Shown here: piece after piece, positions 25,901 to 38,015 of the stretch
How positions within the stretch are numbered: the stretch's first letter is position 1
Layout of the letters: each line of letters begins with the position of its first letter
Source: Toxonevra muliebris
Taxonomy: Eukaryota > Arthropoda > Insecta > Diptera > Pallopteridae
Direction: 5' to 3'
Length of the DNA stretch: 64,000 nt
NCBI GenBank assembly: GCA_963691655.1
Contig: OY829326.1
Coordinates: 75,199,235-75,263,234, forward strand
Made by a program: the position numbers and the translations under genes
Notes under the pieces: generated by a model
The model's database searches: none
What the model saw: only the letters and a program-made list of their open reading frames with translations
What the model was told of the DNA's origin: nothing

Positions 25901-27180
25901 AGAACATTTCAATTTAACCTTGATACAAAACTAGTCGCCTACTAGAAGCTCGAAATGCTAAACCCACTTTGAATTTTAGCAGCAAACTACAGCTACAAAA
26001 TAACATACAAATAAATCTATCCATAAGAATATTCCAGCTAAATTCGTTTTTGTTGCTACAGCAAGCAGTGCAGAGAGAGAGAGAACGAGAGAAAGGGAGG
26101 CAAGAGCGGTAAATATATACAGGTGTTTCACACACTGCACGTACTCGAGTATAGTAAATTACACTAAGCAACAGAATTTGAAAAGTGGTTTTTCATCAAG
26201 TACTTAAAAAGTAATTATAATTTACTATTAACTCTTTGAGGCTCACGGTTTTAAAAAAAGTAAAAACACTAGTTGCACAGATTTGTTTTTTTTTTTTCTT
26301 TAATTTTTAAATTACATTGCCAACTGAATGAAACACTTTAAAAAATATATTAAAATATATCCCTAACCATGCATAAAAAGCTAAAGATGGGGCAGTTTTT
26401 AACCTACGTAACTTTAGAAAGTAAAAATAGGTATGTTCCAAAGGCGAAGGTTTTTATATGGCTAATAATTTATAATTTACACAATAATTGAATTTTCTGT
26501 CAAATCATTTTACAGATAACAGAAATAAAATTAATAAAACAATTAAAAATTTGTTTTTGTATGAAACAAATTATTCAACACCTATAAAAGGAATTGTAAA
26601 TCATAAAATATGGTTTTGAAATCATAAAAAATAAAAATTTAGTTACACCCAGCTGGTGTAGTCTTTTTTTATATAGAAATGAGCTTAAATAAAAGAGTAG
26701 AGTATTATGTAAGGTTCTTTTCTGAAACTTAAAGCTGAATTACAATAGCTCGTCGTGATAGTGACAGTAAAATAAAATCAGCTGTTCACTGAGACTGAAT
26801 TTGGAAATAGAGTTAACCAGAATAGCGCTGCAAACTGCCATGCTTAAATACCACGACGCGCAATTTAAATTCAGTCTTTAATCGTAATTAAATTGCGATT
26901 TACATGATTTTCTTCTTTACACGGTTAAAAAAGTATGATAGTTTTTGTAAGTTGCCGATTTAGTAAGTTCCCAACTTAGTGCTTATTTCAGAAAGTTCAT
27001 TTTATTTCTTATTACCTTATACCTTGATGACATGTGTGTATACACCTTTTTAAAGTAAAATTTTTACCGTAAAACTTTTACTCTAGAAAAGAACGATATG
27101 AACAATAAAAACTTCGTTTCGTAACGTAATGTTTTGAATGATTACTAAGAAAATTTAAACGAATATTCTTTTGGTGAAAT
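23000..27180. other. Non-coding DNA
   Basis: No gene found. A repeat-like patch at about 23100-23560 lacks visible ends. A purine run with GAGAGAGAGAGA lies at about 26072-26100, possibly a GAGA-factor-type site. A GC-richer patch at 25540-25640 is unexplained. Confidence 0.5.
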
Positions 27181-27187
27181 CGATCCC

Positions 27188-27242
27188 CTGTGGTCTGATA
27201 AGTGCTAGATTGGAGTTCAAGCTGACTCAGGTTCGATTCCTA
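27188..27242 (+). repeat. tRNA-like SINE head fragment
   Basis: TGTGGTCTGATAAGTGC resembles an A box and CAGGTTCGATTCC is a good B box about 30 nt later. No cloverleaf closes and the following sequence is AT-rich, so this is a decayed tRNA-derived SINE head. It differs from the two heads near 22.7-23.0 kb. Confidence 0.55.
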
Positions 27243-27569
27243 GATGGAGTTCAATTCTTAAAAAAATGTCTTAATATTGAATGTTATTTTATACTGTTTT
27301 TTGTGGAGAGTATCTATCGTGTAAATTGAGAGGTGAGTATACACATTCTCATCGTAGTCAACAATGGCTATAAACTACAAAAAATCAATTGCAGCCTATG
27401 GCTAAGCCCGTCAAGGTTTAGAAAGGAAAACATATTTTTTAAATGCGATTATCTCAAAATTATTGTTTTTCATACACATTTCATTATTAAACTGACGATA
27501 AGATTAAGGATTAATGCTTTGATAGAAAATTCAGTATTGTCCTTTCTTCCATGCCCGACTGGAATGTAC

Positions 27570-27775
27570 AATCGTCAAACTTTGATAACTTCACTCTTAA
27601 TTGGCATGCATGCAGACGGTTCAAAAATTAATTGTAGTGCAAATATTGGTGTTTTCGGACGCAACACTAACAACTCAATCTCATTGAGCATTTGGCCCAG
27701 TGTTTTGATGCTCAAATACATGCAATTGAGGTTTGTGCCAAATTAAAATGTAATGATTATTTTCTCACACGACCG
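27570..27775 (+). pseudogene. LINE RNase H fragment
   Basis: The frame reads HADGSKINCSANIGVFG and then, with a frameshift, a block ending QIHAIEVCAKLK. This is the start of the RNase H domain found in I/R1-type LINEs (TDGSK...GVF...E..AI). The first catalytic Asp (in ADGSK) is present. Only this stretch survives. Confidence 0.6.
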
Positions 27776-28171
27776 ACAGCTTTGACAGCATTTTCGTCAT
27801 GAAGTTTTTCATCGAAATCGATGAGAGCGTTTTTAATATTATCCAGCACTTGTCTACTCATAACAAAATTACGTATCTGTCGATGAACTAGATAGGAAGG
27901 GCTCATCAATTATGCACATGGCCCCGATCTCTTCTGCGAACTTTGATAGGCGTGGGTGGGTGAGAAAGAAATGGCCAATTCTGTATCGGCACATAAAGAG
28001 AATATTCAATAAACTACAATCAGATTCTCTTCTACAAAATACATTCAAGCCTTTCTTAGGATAAATGAGCTTTTTTTGCCCTCGATTGGGTTTTGCAAAA
28101 ATACCTTTTAGCCCACTGTACCTTATATGAAAATTGTCAAATTCTTTCAAACTGGTTTTACTAGTCCACAT

Positions 28172-29779
28172 ATAAGTTTGAAGAAAATATTTACTCTTTT
28201 ACTATTGTGCACTGGCTCGCTTTTAGTAATATTTTTTTAAAACTCTTACTCTTTCAAAAGTGGATTGTACAAGTATTTTGCTTTGGAAGGAAATGAAAGG
28301 AAAATCTCTTAAAATGGATTGAATTCCCAATTGCAATTAAATTGTTGTATTGTTCACGCTGCAGAAATTCATAAACATCCAAAAAATTTATAGGTTATCC
28401 ACATAGACGACTCTTAGGTGTTTCCAACAGAATATTGGCAACGATATAATGGAGAAAAGTGTAAATATTTGCTATCAAAAAATATTTTAATTTCTCACAA
28501 TCGAAATGATAAGTACATTGAAAAGTAATAGAAAACGTAGATTTTATTTTTAATTAATGTTTTGTTTTTTGGACTTTTGACTCAGTATTTTAAACTGGTT
28601 TATAAATTTTGAATGCATATGGTAAAAAAACTCTTGTTTTATACTATTTGTTATGGGCACTAACCACTGAATTTTTGGCGCTAACCGCTAAGACATGGCA
28701 GCTTTCAAGAACATTAAAAATATGTGCATTTTGCAATTAAAAAGTATGACAGTCTATGAAATTACGTTAGCAAAAATATTTCACTTTCTTGGCAACGAAA
28801 ACAATATTGTTTTCAAACTTTTTTTATATTTAACATATGAATAGTTATAAAATTATTGACTTGAAAACCAATTCATGTTAACTAGTGTTAGTTTTGCAAT
28901 TATTATTTTTCCATATTTTAGGAATGATCAAAAAAAAAATGTTGTTTTGTTTTTACTTTTGTATAAAAAAAAACTAATTGAATTTTTGCAAGCATATTCA
29001 TTTCATGCACAAACAACACACACACATATACACTATCACTATGATTGTACATATGTATACAAACACAAATGCAACTGCTGCACTTTATGTACTATTCATA
29101 CACGAACGAACCGTGTAGATACATATAAAATTAAACACTCTTTATTTTCAACGAAATTCATAATGTTTTGTTTCTTTAAGTATTTATTCACTTGTGGCTA
29201 AGAAACAACAACGAAAAGTAAAAAACAGCAGCAGCAACAACAACACCATCACTGCTATTAACTTTCATGACAACAATGAGAGTTGGTTCGTAGGTTGATT
29301 GTCTGTTGGTAGGAAGAGGAAGTTCAGTTCAAATTTCAATTGCACAACTTTGATTTCAAGAGTAGAAAAAATATAAATTTCATGGATGTTTTTAGTTTTT
29401 TGTTTTTTGGTTTTTCTTTCAGTTTTAAATATGTATGCATATATTTTTTAATTTGTACACAGTTTTTTTTCGGTTTTTGTTATTTTGGTATATACATCAC
29501 TTAAGCTTCATATGCATGTGTATACACAATTATTTTAATCAAATTTATATTTGGCCTTTCTAGAAAAAACGAAAACTTCCACAACAGATGTGTATGTATT
29601 ATGAATTTGCATATGTATATGTAAATATTTTTTGTGCTTGTAAAAGCAAAACAATCAACACAATACAATTACGATGAGTAAGTATAATACATAGTATGTG
29701 GTAGTATGTACGAGTATATGACGGAAAGCCAATTTCATTCCATTCAAATCCCATTCATTGTTTACGAAGTGCACCACCA
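28172..29779. other. Non-coding DNA
   Basis: AT-rich with CA/TA microsatellites (ACACACACACAT near 29018) and CAGCAGCAGCAACAACAAC near 29225-29250. Open frames such as 28875-29201 are repeat-driven and unrecognisable. Confidence 0.5.
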
Positions 29780-30440
29780 CACGACCACTACAACGACGTC
29801 AACGGCGGCGACAACGGCAGTGATAGATCCGATATATCGACCGTTTGATAGTTAAAGCGGAACTGGGCGTCGTTTTACAACAGTTAGTTATCCAACCATT
29901 ACAATTAACCAACAACAACAAGAATAATAATAGTGCCGCCAGTATCATTACTGTTTAGTAAGTACCACAGTACTATGAATATTTTTATTATTTTCGCTTT
30001 GCTTTCCTCTCACACACAAGTGCTACTGCAACACACAGAAAGCACAGCAGCACCAGAGCACCACAGCATGTTTTCTTTTTAATACACTAACAAAATAATT
30101 TTTATATAAAAACTTTATTTTATTTTTTTATTACTTTAGAGCCATAAATTAAAAAACATCACACAAAACCAAAAACAAAAAAAAAAAAATTAATAAATAA
30201 ACCAAATTCAACGAAATTTTCAGACGTTTTGCCAGTTAACTTAAATTGCCATACGAACAACTCACGAAACACGAATAGACTAAGTTTGCCCACTTGTTTT
30301 AGATTGCGGTTACCCATATGTGTGCGACTGCCAGCGAGCGAGCAACGAAAAGTGTTACCGAAGTTGAAACGTTGAAAAGGCCCGCACTTTTATCTCCACC
30401 TTACCCCATACCATCCATACCTGCCACTGCTCTCATGTAA
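29780..30440. promoter_or_regulatory. GC-richer patch, possible promoter/5' UTR
   Basis: Two patches (about 29770-29900 and 30300-30420) are clearly less AT-rich than their surroundings and hold CGACG, GGCGGCG and GCGAGCGAGC strings. On the plus strand, ACAACAGTTAGTTATCC near 29878 resembles an initiator, and GTAAGT at 29959 is a good donor after a CAACAACAACAAG stretch typical of fly 5' UTRs. On the minus strand it could be an internal siz promoter. No TATA box or coding exon supports either reading. Confidence 0.3.
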
Positions 30441-31644
30441 ATACGAAATAAAAAACGAAGAAAGGAAATTCAAAACAAAATTGGGAAAAAGTACAAAAAA
30501 ATAAAAAATAAAATTATTAATATTTGTGAGATACAGCAGAGGTCTGTGTTAATTGTATCTTAAAAAATGGGGTTACCAAACTTTTTAACAACAATTTTTA
30601 TAATAGTTAATAGTCAATACAAACTCTGTACATAGGGTGCACAGTCATAGAGGAATGAGTAGGAATTCCTTGTTTTGGAAACTATTTCCTGTTTCACTCC
30701 AAAACGCTAGAAATCCTGCTTTAAAAACTAAAATTTGAAATAAATTTCTTAGTGCCTATCATTAAAAAAACACACATCAATTGTTGCTATACACATTTAG
30801 TTTATGTTGAACAAATAGTTTGCTTGTTATGTTGAATACAAAGAGAGTATTTTCTTTAATGAACACAATATGAACCAGTCCAATATCATGTTTGCCCATC
30901 GAAACGATGAAGGCTACGTTTTTAATCCGTTCACTGGAGGGACGAACGCAGCAAGTAAAATTTTGTTTTGGGACCTGATAGAAATAACAAAAAAATGGTC
31001 ATTTTGATTTTTACCTGAGTTTTTTTTATGAAAATTATCAATGACCTAGGCTTCATACGCTCACATTTGGTAATATTATTGCGTATTTCATATAAATAGC
31101 GCATGAAAAAAATCGTCTTCTATATCTTTTCAAATTACAAAAAAAAAAAAAAACACAAAAAATAACAATTTCTTTGTAAAATATGGTAAGTACACTTATC
31201 TTCAATAATATAGAACAGAAATTCAATGAAAATTTTTCAGACACTAAGAGATTTATACAATGTTCTTTTTCGATATTTATGATAACTTCGAAATTAAAAG
31301 TTTTATCGTTACCGATCAGCACAAAGTAAAAATTATGGCTGACTCAAACGTCAAAAAAAAAAAAAAAAAAAAATGCTGAGAAGAGTTCAGTTTGGTTAAT
31401 ATATAACCACTATAACACTATAAAAATTCAATACTCAATGACAAATAAAAGCAACTGAGACTTCTATGGAATGATCAAAAATATGCTAGCAGTTCTTAAA
31501 GAAATTTTGGAGAAAGTTGTATATCTATGTATATGCGAGGACTGATTGTAGTGAAATGAGGGGAAAAAATCGACATCAAAATTATAGTTTAACTTCGTAA
31601 CAAATAAAATCCTTTTATTTGTGTGTAAGTTAGACCAATTCGTA

Positions 31645-31914
31645 TTTTGTATCGTATCTTTTATCTATTCGGGCTTTTTTGGTCGTTGATTTTTTGGAAT
31701 CGTATTTAAAGACGATTTAAATAACACACATCAGACGTACGCAGCAGTCATCAGACGCAACTAATAAGTATATTAGTAAAAAATAATACTCCCTGAGGAT
31801 GGTCTTAAAAAGACCGAAACGCGTAGGAGAAAATGGAAATTGAAGTTTTTCTTTAATAGTTCCAAAAAATCAACGACCAAAAAAGCCCGAATAGATAAAA
31901 GATACGATACAAAA
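31645..31914. mobile_element. Foldback with perfect 55-bp arms (Penelope-like remnant?)
   Basis: Positions 31645-31699 are the exact reverse complement of 31860-31914, base for base over 55 bp, with a 160-bp spacer holding a hammerhead-like core. Penelope-like elements have terminal repeats that carry hammerhead motifs and are often left in inverted arrangement, so a PLE remnant is the best fit. No reverse transcriptase or GIY-YIG coding is nearby. Perfect identity suggests a recent origin or gene conversion. Confidence 0.7.
31788..31830 (+). ncRNA. Hammerhead ribozyme-like motif
   Basis: In order: CTCC (stem I 5' side), CTGAGGA (core CUGANGA), TGGTC-loop-GACC (stem II, 7-nt loop), GAAA (core), CGCG (tiny stem III), TA (cleavage dinucleotide UH), GGAG (stem I 3' side pairing with CTCC). 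All invariant hammerhead blocks are present in order. The minimal stem III matches the type reported in Penelope-like elements, which usually cleave as dimers. Activity is untested. Confidence 0.65.
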
Positions 31915-32650
31915 ATCCTTTTAATTCGAGAATAAAAAACTCTGCTTTCTACTCATTTTTAACAATTTCTACCTTTTTACAATTGATTCCCTGGGTTTAA
32001 ATGTATTTAACACTGTATTTTAGAAGTTATTATAAGCTAAAAACAGAAAATGTGGATTTTTGTTGAATTTTGCATATTCCTCCATATATTTTTTTTTACA
32101 AAAGGTTGGTCAGCTGTAGCCTAGGAAAAATATATAAGGATCTGTGAAGTTATAATTTTCACATCAAGTTTGTTGTTTTATCTTGGTGAATTTCTCATTT
32201 CAATGCAAAATAATAAATTTTACTATTTTTTGTTGTTTTTCAAAAAAAGGATGTCTGTTCACCTGGCCTTGAAATACAATATTTTTAAATTATGTAAATG
32301 CAATTTTAAAGTCAGTATATATAGAAATATTATACAGTGATAACTTTTGGGAAAAATTTATAAATGTATTTTTGACGAATTTTTAAAGTTGCTGTAAAAA
32401 TTAAAAACTGCAGTAATTTTTTCGAAATCAATCTCAAAAAAATTATCATACCAATACCATAATCATATGAGATTTCCTAGCAGTTGTAAGTAATTAATTG
32501 TGCGCACCGAAGGGAAATCATATCCGAAACCGATTTAGATCCCTTTAATTTTGTAAACTTAGTTTGAAACAAACATACAGAAATCTCCTAGGAAGAACAC
32601 GTTTCAAGTCTCTGAGGTATTTGATGTTTTGCCGAAATTGTAGTATAACA

Positions 32651-32819
32651 GTCCATGGAGAGCCTAGACCGAATGTTTTTACACGACACCACCCTCTTGG
32701 CTTTCAGTGGCAAACGTCCAACAGTAAAAATTCCATAAGAAATGCTTTCCAATTCGCTATTCCTATTCCTTTCATAACTCGCACAACTTGAAAAAGATCA
32801 GTCTAGGCCCTCCATGGGC
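32651..32819 (+). repeat. SINE-family copy with inverted ends
   Basis: The left end GTCCATGGAGAGCCTAGAC and the right end, reverse-complementing to GCCCATGGAGGGCCTAGAC, form an imperfect inverted repeat. The interior in reverse shares TTTTTACTGTT...GTTTGCC and GTG(T/C)CGTGTA(A/G)AAACATT with the copy at 58.7 kb. It is the same family as 33033-33250, in the opposite orientation. Confidence 0.6.
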
Positions 32820-33032
32820 TCCATGTGTCATAATAGTAGTAGTAATCGTCTTTTGAATTGTTCTGATGATTCTTTATAAATTCTTAATTCTTAAAGCAGG
32901 CATTTGAAAATCAATCTTAACTACGGTTAAAAATTTTATCGTGATTGAAAATTTCCTCCCTAAATTGAGCAAAAAAAAAAAAAACATTTTGTAAAATCTC
33001 TTTTTTGTCTTCTTCTCTTTTGTGGGACAACA

Positions 33033-33250
33033 ACCCATGGAGGGTTTAGACTGAGCTTTTCGCGTCCATTAATGTTGTGTGTGTTATATTTGTTTCATGC
33101 GGAGTGCGAACGGCGAAATTGAAAGCTTTCCTTAGCTAATTTTTACTATTGGAGGCTTTCCATTGCTCGCCCGCGAGGTGATACCATGAAGAAAATGTTT
33201 TATTTTTGATTTTTAACTGTGCCGAGCACTGAACCCGGGTATCCTACTCC
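33033..33250 (-). repeat. SINE-family copy with tRNA-like end
   Basis: Starts CCCATGGAGGGTTTAGACTGAGC, shared with 58727, and ends in a block that on the minus strand reads GGATACCCGGGTTCAGTGCTC, like a tRNA T arm/B box. Aligned to 58727-58988 it shares the leading block, TTGTGT..GTTATATTTGT and the final tRNA-like block. Confidence 0.6.
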
Positions 33251-34501
33251 TTATTTTTCGCTTACATTAATTTGGAGTTTAACGCCCAATTTGCTAGTTA
33301 CTCTAAATTTTCAATTAAGCCGAGCTTGAAACCTCATGGGTTATGGAAAATTAAGCCACTTATTTGGGAACCACGTTCAGTTAAGCAATTGCGAAAACAA
33401 CGAATAAAAAAACTTAAGAAAATAAACACATATACCCCAAAAACAAAAACAACAACAACAATAACCTACAACAGAAACAGCTGCTTATACAAACAGTATT
33501 GTATTCGTATTGTGCAGTGAGTATAATATGAATTTTAATCATGGAAGTGTTGTACTCGTACTCGTGTATACGTAGTATTTGCAGAGCGGAGAGTGCCATG
33601 CGATCGTCAAGCAACGAAAACAGCAAAAGCTGCGCTTACGTTACGCTCAAGTGACTCATAATAAACTAACTAAAAAATAAATAAAAATTATGTACGATAC
33701 ACAAACAATGAGTACGGATGGATACGCTATTGCCTTTGCTCACTCACTAGAGTGAATGCTGGCGTTGGATGGCATTGCTGCTTGTTTATATGTTGAATAT
33801 TATATACCTACATTTATACATATGTACATGTATCTATGCATGCATATAGATATTTAACAAATATACATACTGATATACATTTATATGTATGTATATAATT
33901 TTATTATTTATTTACTAACTATATACAATTTTTTAAATTTTAGTTTGTTAATATTTTGGCAGTTTCAGAAAACTATACAATAATAAAAATCTCACGAAGA
34001 TGACGTGAGCTCCTTTAAAACTAAAGTGGATAAATTTTATTTGTTCTTTCATTCATTGAATAACTTTTATGTATTTTTCCCCCTCAAAAATATTCTCAAT
34101 TAAATCAATTTTAGTTTTATTATTAACATTTAAACTTTGTTGTTTGTTGTAATATTAATGAAAATATAGAGAATATCTGCTTCTTTTCTAAAAATGGTGG
34201 AACTGGTTCATCCATTTTTGGCATGACAATATTAATGAAGTATCATAAACCTTTTTGAGTGGGATTATAAAAAATACCGACAAAATCTACTAAGGGAGTT
34301 CACACTATTGTAACAAATTCATAATTGTAAATAAAAATACAAACATTGGAATGGTGAACGCACTCAATTTGTTATGTGTCGTATTTCGAAATAGTTATGT
34401 GAGCTGTAAAAATCAACTAATTTTGTTTTTTTTCTTTAACAACGGCTATGTGCCAATTGATAAATTTTAAGTAGTTTTCTTACTGAACAAGTGCAAATTA
34501 A

Positions 34502-35027
34502 CCCTTTCGGGATCATTGATCACCGGTCAGTTTTTTCAAAAACTATTGCACCGATTTTAATGGATTTATATTCATTGAAAATAAAATTGATTGCGCTTTA
34601 GTTATTATTTAGAAAGTTTTGAAATTGTTATATAATTGACGGTACCAGAGAGACCTAAAAAGAAATTTGTTCCCCCTTTTTGCAATCGCTTACAACTTTG
34701 ACCATATTTATGGCAAAAACTATTTACTAAAGCATAATTTCTCATTTTTTTAAATTTTTGTTGTCTGTCTTTGAGAATTAAGTTTTTTCTATAATTCAGC
34801 GGTAGTCTTTAGTCTTCAATTTAAACTTTTTATAATGAAATGGGGGTCAGCGAAGGCGCATTCGGATTCGATTTTGCTCTATCGCTTACGGCTAAGAAAA
34901 AGCTAAGTGAAAAATTAATAGTAAAAGACTTTGTCTATCCTTAAAGAAATATCTAAAAACAATGCATTAAAAAAGTTTATAAAAATATCTATGAGATACC
35001 TCTGGTTTCCTTACGGTACCGAAAGGG
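34502..35027. mobile_element. piggyBac-type MITE, 526 bp
   Basis: Flanked by TTAA at 34498-34501 and 35028-35031. The left end CCCTTTCGG is matched by the right end CCGAAAGGG. The TTAA target and an element starting CCC are typical of piggyBac. No transposase frame remains inside. The ends differ from those of the 11.3-kb MITE, so it is a separate family. Confidence 0.75.
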
Positions 35028-35031
35028 TTAA

Positions 35032-37589
35032 AAAAAAAAAAAAATTAAATAATGTATTTTTTCTGTAAGAAAAAAATTATATTTATTATAAGAGTCAAGC
35101 GAATATTTTTCTTACTTTGCGAACGTTTATAATAAAACTAATTTTGTGGTGTTAAAAGTTATCGATTAGCATACAACCAAATAAATTAATATAAGCGGAG
35201 ATCTTGTTTTGGTGATTGGATCAGCTGATCAGCTGATTCAAGCAAAATACTCAATTAATGCAATCCAAGGCTGTTCATGAATCAGTGTGGCGATTAGCAA
35301 CAAATTTAAATTAAATCCGAAGGATTTGTCTTACATATTATATACCATCGCTAGACTGCTCTTCTTTTTATAGTCAAAAGCTTTATAGTTAGTCTAAGAT
35401 AAAAAGGTGATGACCATAACGTATCAAATCGAATCAATTGTGGAACAAGAATTAGAATGTATCTACATAAGGTGCACTGTGTTTATTACATATTGTAATA
35501 TTATTTGTGAGCCAAGTTTACTGAGCGTGACACAAACCTTTCCTTGAGAGTGCAGTTTCTCAATGGCATTGATAATGAACTGGCAAAAAAAAAAAAAAAC
35601 TGAAATAAATACGAATACAGTTATGTGAAATTAAATACTTTTTAAAATTTAAAAGAAGAATTATTTAATAAAATTCAACATCAATAGAAAAACACAAATT
35701 AAACAACAAAAACTAAAAAAAAGAAAAAACAATTAAATATTACCAAATTTACCATGATCATGTGAAATTTTTAATGAGCATAAGAAATAGAAAGTGATTT
35801 TTTTGTTTATTTTTCTACTTTTCGCCTGTTTTAGACGAACGTAACTACAACAAAATAAAAACAAATTAGCAAAAATGGATTTTATGGCGTTATGTTGACA
35901 TGACTCGATTATACATAGCTGCCGCTCGCTGCTGATGCTGTAGCTATTCAATCACTTCATCAAACTATTCCATTCCACTTCAGACATTCATAAATATTAT
36001 TATTTTTTTTTTTAATATTATTTTTTTAGTTACTTCATCAACGAAAGTTGTACATATGTATGTATGTTTTTGTTGAATATAATAACAAACAATGTGGATT
36101 TATTTTCCATTCCACGCTCAGCATTCGGCATCGGCAAAGACACGAGGAACAATAAATCTACATGTGTACAAATATAGCCTTAAGATGTAAGGTGCTGATG
36201 AGCACCTTTTGAATAACTTTTTACTTTTTTTTTTTTTTTCTTATTTACTTGATATTTTCACAAATACTTACACGAAGATGAAAACTTTGATCATTGAACA
36301 AATGTAATCATCGCCTGACATGTGGAGACTTTAGTAAGTGTATTGTGCTTGTTTTAAGTTATTTATGAGCAAGTGTAAAATATGTTAGTAGGAAAATATA
36401 TATGTACATATACTATATGTATATATCTGAATGTACATGTACAATTGTTGCTACTAATAAGCATTAGTTTGAATAGACTGACTGACTGGTAGTGGCGCAT
36501 TATGGCCAAGCTAATGCGATATGAATATGTCTTTCACGCAACTTATAATTCACTTTCACTTAACCTTAAACGATGCCTAAGTCTATTTATGTGCACGAGT
36601 ATATGCATCTGTTGAAGTTTACTTAAAATTAATTGCAGCAGTTGATAGGGCAAATACATAATGTGGAAGAACGAGGCACAGTGGTTGAATTCTACAATGC
36701 AAGATGAATAAAATAGCAGTCGAATGGACATATATAAAGCTACATTATTAAGCTATAAAATTCTCTTTCCGATAAACAAATCCATCCACAAAGAACATAT
36801 TAGTCTGGCGTTATCAAATGGTAACAGCTCTCCCGGTATCAACAATTATTACTTTGTTTTTTTTTTAGGTTATTTAAATTATGTGTATAAAATGACAGCA
36901 AAAAACTAGATTAAGCCTTAACCTATTTTGAGCAGATACCAGAATTCTTAAAAAAATAAGCACTGTCGTGTTTAACTCTCTAGTTCTTAAACTCACCTCT
37001 AGACGGCCTTCATCAAAAAGGGTGGAATTACTATCATAGCAATTTTCTGTTTGCTACATTTTATCATATCATTTAGGGAATTTTCCAAGTTATAAGTTGT
37101 GATTAGTGTCCGACCGAAACCGACTTTTTCGGACGAAACCGAATTTGGGTCATAAAATTCTGACACAATATGAAAACGGATATGAAGATTCAAATTATGA
37201 CAATAACCGAATTCAACAAAACTCGAGTTGTGTTGTTATTGCTTGTTACCACAGATATGTTAAAAACAAAATTCAAATGATTTTAATTTTTTTTTTAATT
37301 AAAACTAAAAAAAACAACCCATGTACATTAGGGCGTACTAATTTATTTTTTTTTAAAGTACGTTCACAGAAAAATTCTATATTCGATTCTGATCAACTTT
37401 GCCGAAGAAAGTATGGCAAAAAATGGATCCTACCCCACGTAAAATTTGAAGAAGTTTCAGTACCACGTACTGTAGTTGTTTGAATAAAAATCGGTAGTTA
37501 CTTTTAATATTTCTTTAACTTCTACGAATTTTAAGGGGGGTAGGCTCCATGCTGATCACATGTCTCAGGCCTTCAGTTTCAGAAAAAAT
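35032..37589. other. Non-coding DNA
   Basis: No gene recognised. A hairpin AAGGTGCT-GATG-AGCACCTT lies near 36187-36206. CGAAACCGA-type repeats occur near 37108-37140, a possible remnant of a DNA element whose ends I cannot define. Confidence 0.45.
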
Positions 37590-38015
37590 TCGGCTTATTT
37601 TCGGTTAGGTTGTTTCAATAAGAAGTTTTGAGTTCTGCAGGAACCAAGCTCGGACCATCTTCTTCTATGAATCGTTGATCCAAAGCATGACCTCCCCAGA
37701 ACTGATGCCAAGAAAAGGTTCTGGACCCCATGGTGAAATTGCAGTACCTTCATTGGCCAGGTTGTCCGCCAATTCATTCCCTGCAAAACCACAGTGTCCT
37801 GGAACTCATATAAGTCATAACTTGTTGTGTTTTGCCTTACACTTGCTGACCAATTTCGAAGAACTAACAGGGTATGCAAAGACTTTCAATGCATCTTAGC
37901 TGTCACTGCAGATACCTATGCACTTTCCACGCTATCTTTTTTCAGTTATCCAGCACGCCACATCTAGGATAGCGAAAACCTCCTGCAAACCCATTTTCAA
38001 CACAAAAGAAATCAT
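37590..38015 (-). pseudogene. LINE RNase H domain remnant
   Basis: The minus strand reads, across frameshifts and stops, GLQEVFAILDVA, ICSDS, ALKVFAYPVSSSKLVSKCK and VPGHCGFAGNELADNLANEG. The VPGH.G..GNE.AD block is the hallmark of the RNase H domain of I/R1/LOA-type LINEs. The neighbouring reverse transcriptase is missing. Confidence 0.8.

Noticed and set aside
27869..28171. 100-codon minus-strand open frame
   Set aside because: It does not continue the nearby RNase H remnant, has no recognisable motif, and the surrounding DNA is decayed repeat.
36187..36206. CTGATGA within AAGGTGCTGATGAGCACCTT as a second hammerhead
   Set aside because: The CTGATGA lies in the loop and stem of a simple 8-bp hairpin, and no GAAA plus stem III follow at the right spacing.
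37106..37483. 125-codon plus-strand open frame as a gene
   Set aside because: Lys/Asn/Phe-rich with poly-Lys and poly-Phe runs from A/T tracts, no recognisable motif, no splice or start context.
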